Shown: in pieces, positions 61,912-64,000 of the stretch | How the letters are laid out: every line of letters begins with the position of its first letter | Position numbering within the stretch: position 1 is the stretch's first letter | Assembly (NCBI GenBank): GCA_910577475.1 | Contig: CAJTLJ010000010.1 | Coordinates: 1-64,000 of the forward strand | Length of the DNA stretch: 64,000 nucleotides | From: an uncultured Alistipes sp. | GTDB taxonomy: Bacteria; Bacteroidota; Bacteroidia; Bacteroidales; Rikenellaceae | Reading direction: 5' to 3' | The notes under the pieces: generated by a model | The model's input: only the letters and a program-made list of their open reading frames with translations | Databases searched by the model: none | What the model was told of the DNA's origin: nothing | Position numbers and translations under genes: made by a program

Positions 61912-63963
61912 ATGCAGGACTTTCTGACATACGATCTCAAGGCCGGCGCCTGTCTGGCGGTGTTCTATCTCTTTTATAAGGTGTTGCTCAGCCGCGAGAC
62001 TTTCCACCGTTTCAACCGCGTGCTGCTGCTGTCTGCATTCGTCGTTTCGTTCCTGCTGCCTCTCTGCACGATTACCGTCTATCGGGAGGTGCCCCGTCCC
62101 GAGGCACTTCCGCTGGCGGACCTTTTCGACGTTCCGGTTGCATTCGAACCGGCCGCTGCGCAGTCCGGTCCTTCGCTTCGGGAGCTGGCCGTGCAGGGGC
62201 TCTTTCTGGCCGGTGCCGTCGCTGCGGCGCTCTGGACGGCGGTGTCGCTGTGCCGCGTCGTGCGGCTGATCCGCACGGGACGCCGCGTGCCGGTCGATGC
62301 CCGGACCGAGCTGGTGCTGCACGAGCGGGAGCTCACCCCTTTCAGCTGGATGCGCTACATTGTCCTCTCCGAACGGGACAACCGGGAGAGCGGTCGCGAG
62401 ATCGTCGCTCATGAGCGGGCCCACATCCGGCTGGGACACTCGTTCGACCTGCTGATTACCGATCTGTTGAGTTGCCTGCAATGGTTCAACCCGGCCATGT
62501 GGCTGCTGCGCCGGGAGTTGCGGGCCATTCATGAATACGAAGCCGACGAGGCGGTGCTCCGGGGCGGAGCGGATGCCCGCCGTTATCAGATGCTGCTTGT
62601 AAAAAAGGCTGCTGGCGAGAGGTGGTACTCGGTCGCCAACAGCTTCAATCACAGTAAACTTAAAAACCGTATTACCATGATGTTGCGAAAAAGATCATCG
62701 CGGTGGGCAGGAGCCAGAGCGCTCTTCGTGCTGCCGCTGGCGGGCGCGGCCCTGGGGGCCTTTGCCGAAACCGTCTATCTCTATCCGGAGGACAAAGATA
62801 GCCCAAAACCGGTAAATATCCAAACGTTGACCCTCTCGGCGCAAAGCGGAACGAACGGGACGACATCTGTGCCCTCTGTCCGGACGAAGAAGGAGCCTTG
62901 CAAAGTGAATATCTTCGTGTACGACCGGGCGACGAAGGAGCCGCTGGTCGGCGTGATCGTGGTGCCGGAGGGCTCGAAGCGGGGAACGGTGACCGATCCC
63001 GCAGGCAAGGCGGTGCTGGAGGTGGCGGACGGTGCAGTGCTCACCTTCAAGATGGCGGGCTACCGGTCGATGCAGCTGACGGCCAGCGGACTGGTCGACG
63101 GCACCGCGCTGCAGGTCGGACTTCCGAAAGAGGATGAAGCCGGTTCGAATGCGAGTGCCGTCGTTTCGGGCGGTGTCTCGATCCGGAATGCGGATGCCTC
63201 TCTCTTTATTGTCGATGGCGAGCCGGTCGATGATCTGAATGCTATCGATGCCGGTCGGATCGCGTCGATCGACATATTGAAAGATGCAGCCTCCATCGAA
63301 TCCTACGTGAAGCGCTACGGCGACAAGGCGCGGAAGGGTGTCGTAGTCGTGAAACTGCGCTCCGAACAGGAGCAGACCGCTTCGGCTGTGGCCTGGGTGA
63401 CGTCGGCCGCTCATCGGGCGGGTCGCGAGGAGATCGAGGCCATTATTCAAACGGGCCGCGAAGGGATCAAGGCCGCGCGTGCCGGTCTGGAGGTCGCTCG
63501 CGGACAGATCTCCGAGAAGGAGTATCGGGAGGCGCTCGCCGAGGTCGATCGGGCCGAGAAAGAGCTGGAGGAGACCGCTGCGGAGATGTCGGAAGGTCGG
63601 ATCGACCTGGCCGGACTGTCGGATCTTCCGATGACGGACGAGCGTTCCGACCGGGGGATGATCTCTATTCGGAATGTCGACGGGGAGTTTCACTCGATGA
63701 CGTCGGGTGTTTGCGTCTCCGCTCTTGCCGGTGACAGAGTCAAGGTGAACTCTACCGGCGAGATTACCCGCATCACCGGCCATCTCACGAGTTTCGCCCC
63801 GGACGATACGAAGGTCGACTGCTACGAAATCGACGGGCGTCCGGCCGATTACGAGGAGGTCTGCAAACTGAACCCCCGAAAGATCAAGAAGATCGTGATA
63901 GATAAAAGCTCCGGGAGTCGGACGATGAGCATCCGGACCCGCGCCTCGCACCGGGAGAGCTGA
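61912..63963 (+). CDS. BlaR1-type M56 protease fused to carboxypeptidase-regulatory and TonB-plug-like domains
   Basis: The 683-residue protein has membrane helices near 15-52 and 92-115, the M56 zinc motif HERAH (167-171) with a probable third ligand in HEYEADE (207-213), and a helix near 268-285. The part beyond is unlike BlaR1: a CarboxypepD_reg-like domain (about 330-405), then LFIVDGEPVDDLN and RIASIDILKDAAS (431-462), close to the plug of SusC. A coiled coil (about 505-560) and a second plug-like block (YEIDGRPADYEEV ... KIKKIVIDKSS, near 640-670) follow. No penicillin-binding sensor domain is present. It lies 2 bases after the repressor gene. Confidence 0.88.
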   Translation: MQDFLTYDLKAGACLAVFYLFYKVLLSRETFHRFNRVLLLSAFVVSFLLPLCTITVYREVPRPEALPLADLFDVPVAFEPAAAQSGPSLRELAVQGLFLAGAVAAALWTAVSLCRVVRLIRTGRRVPVDARTELVLHERELTPFSWMRYIVLSERDNRESGREIVAHERAHIRLGHSFDLLITDLLSCLQWFNPAMWLLRRELRAIHEYEADEAVLRGGADARRYQMLLVKKAAGERWYSVANSFNHSKLKNRITMMLRKRSSRWAGARALFVLPLAGAALGAFAETVYLYPEDKDSPKPVNIQTLTLSAQSGTNGTTSVPSVRTKKEPCKVNIFVYDRATKEPLVGVIVVPEGSKRGTVTDPAGKAVLEVADGAVLTFKMAGYRSMQLTASGLVDGTALQVGLPKEDEAGSNASAVVSGGVSIRNADASLFIVDGEPVDDLNAIDAGRIASIDILKDAASIESYVKRYGDKARKGVVVVKLRSEQEQTASAVAWVTSAAHRAGREEIEAIIQTGREGIKAARAGLEVARGQISEKEYREALAEVDRAEKELEETAAEMSEGRIDLAGLSDLPMTDERSDRGMISIRNVDGEFHSMTSGVCVSALAGDRVKVNSTGEITRITGHLTSFAPDDTKVDCYEIDGRPADYEEVCKLNPRKIKKIVIDKSSGSRTMSIRTRASHRES

Positions 63964-64000
63964 TCCCCGTCCGGTGCGTGCGGTCATAAGCGCTCCGTAA

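Noticed and set aside
1..64000. CRISPR arrays, prophage or complete insertion sequences
   Set aside because: No regularly spaced repeats, cas genes, phage structural genes or transposase genes were found.

Overview
The window looks like chromosome from a GC-rich gut Bacteroidota, most likely Alistipes or another Rikenellaceae (inference). Direct signs are Bacteroidota promoters (TTTG, 19-20 nt, TAnnTTTG) before many genes, no obvious Shine-Dalgarno sequences, a SusC/SusD pair, PorX of the type IX secretion system, a fused MurF-alanine racemase, type III glutamine synthetase, a two-subunit methylmalonyl-CoA mutase and a NifU-like/GGGtGRT pair. No CRISPR array, prophage or intact insertion sequence was seen. 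The first ~600 bases look unlike the rest: AT-richer, heavily structured, with two leftward promoters and the start of a leftward frame that leaves the window. This could be the flank of a mobile element, but that is not proven.

Layout. 894-3296: porX (-), HU-family protein and a 29-residue basic ribosomal-type protein (+). 3525-16035 (+): rng-mfd-coaX, then an envelope cluster (outer-membrane barrel, TPR protein, LptC, CNNM/CorC protein, SurA/PpiD-type foldase). 16298-29033 (-): glnN with a structured leader, a 1364-residue surface lipoprotein preceded by a 38-residue peptide, mutB-mutA and a nucleoside-type MFS permease. A tRNA-Gln lies at 29112-29182. lptD (-) faces an amidase (+) across overlapping promoters at 32.2 kb. 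33466-46703 (+): mlaD, mutS2, murF-alr, a methyltransferase, grpE-dnaJ, a small membrane protein with mutL, rhomboid protease, a membrane-anchored EEP-family hydrolase and a YhcH-family protein. 47008-54170 (-): a susC-susD-lipoprotein operon. 54712-58138 (-): an MFS exporter, then GGGtGRT and NifU-like genes. 58464-63963 (+): a lipoprotein, a DUF4923-type protein, and a BlaI-type repressor with an unusual M56 protease.

Together the genes are mostly housekeeping: cell envelope assembly (LptC, LptD, MlaD, amidase, MurF/Alr, foldase), DNA repair (Mfd, MutS2, MutL), protein folding (GrpE, DnaJ) and central metabolism (GlnN, MutAB, CoaX). The accessory layer is surface lipoproteins and SusCD. The points most worth a second look are the BlaI/M56 module, whose protease carries TonB-plug-like domains and whose promoter has twin operators; the terminator-like leader RNA before glnN; the 38-residue peptide before the giant lipoprotein; and the NifU-like/GGGtGRT pair.
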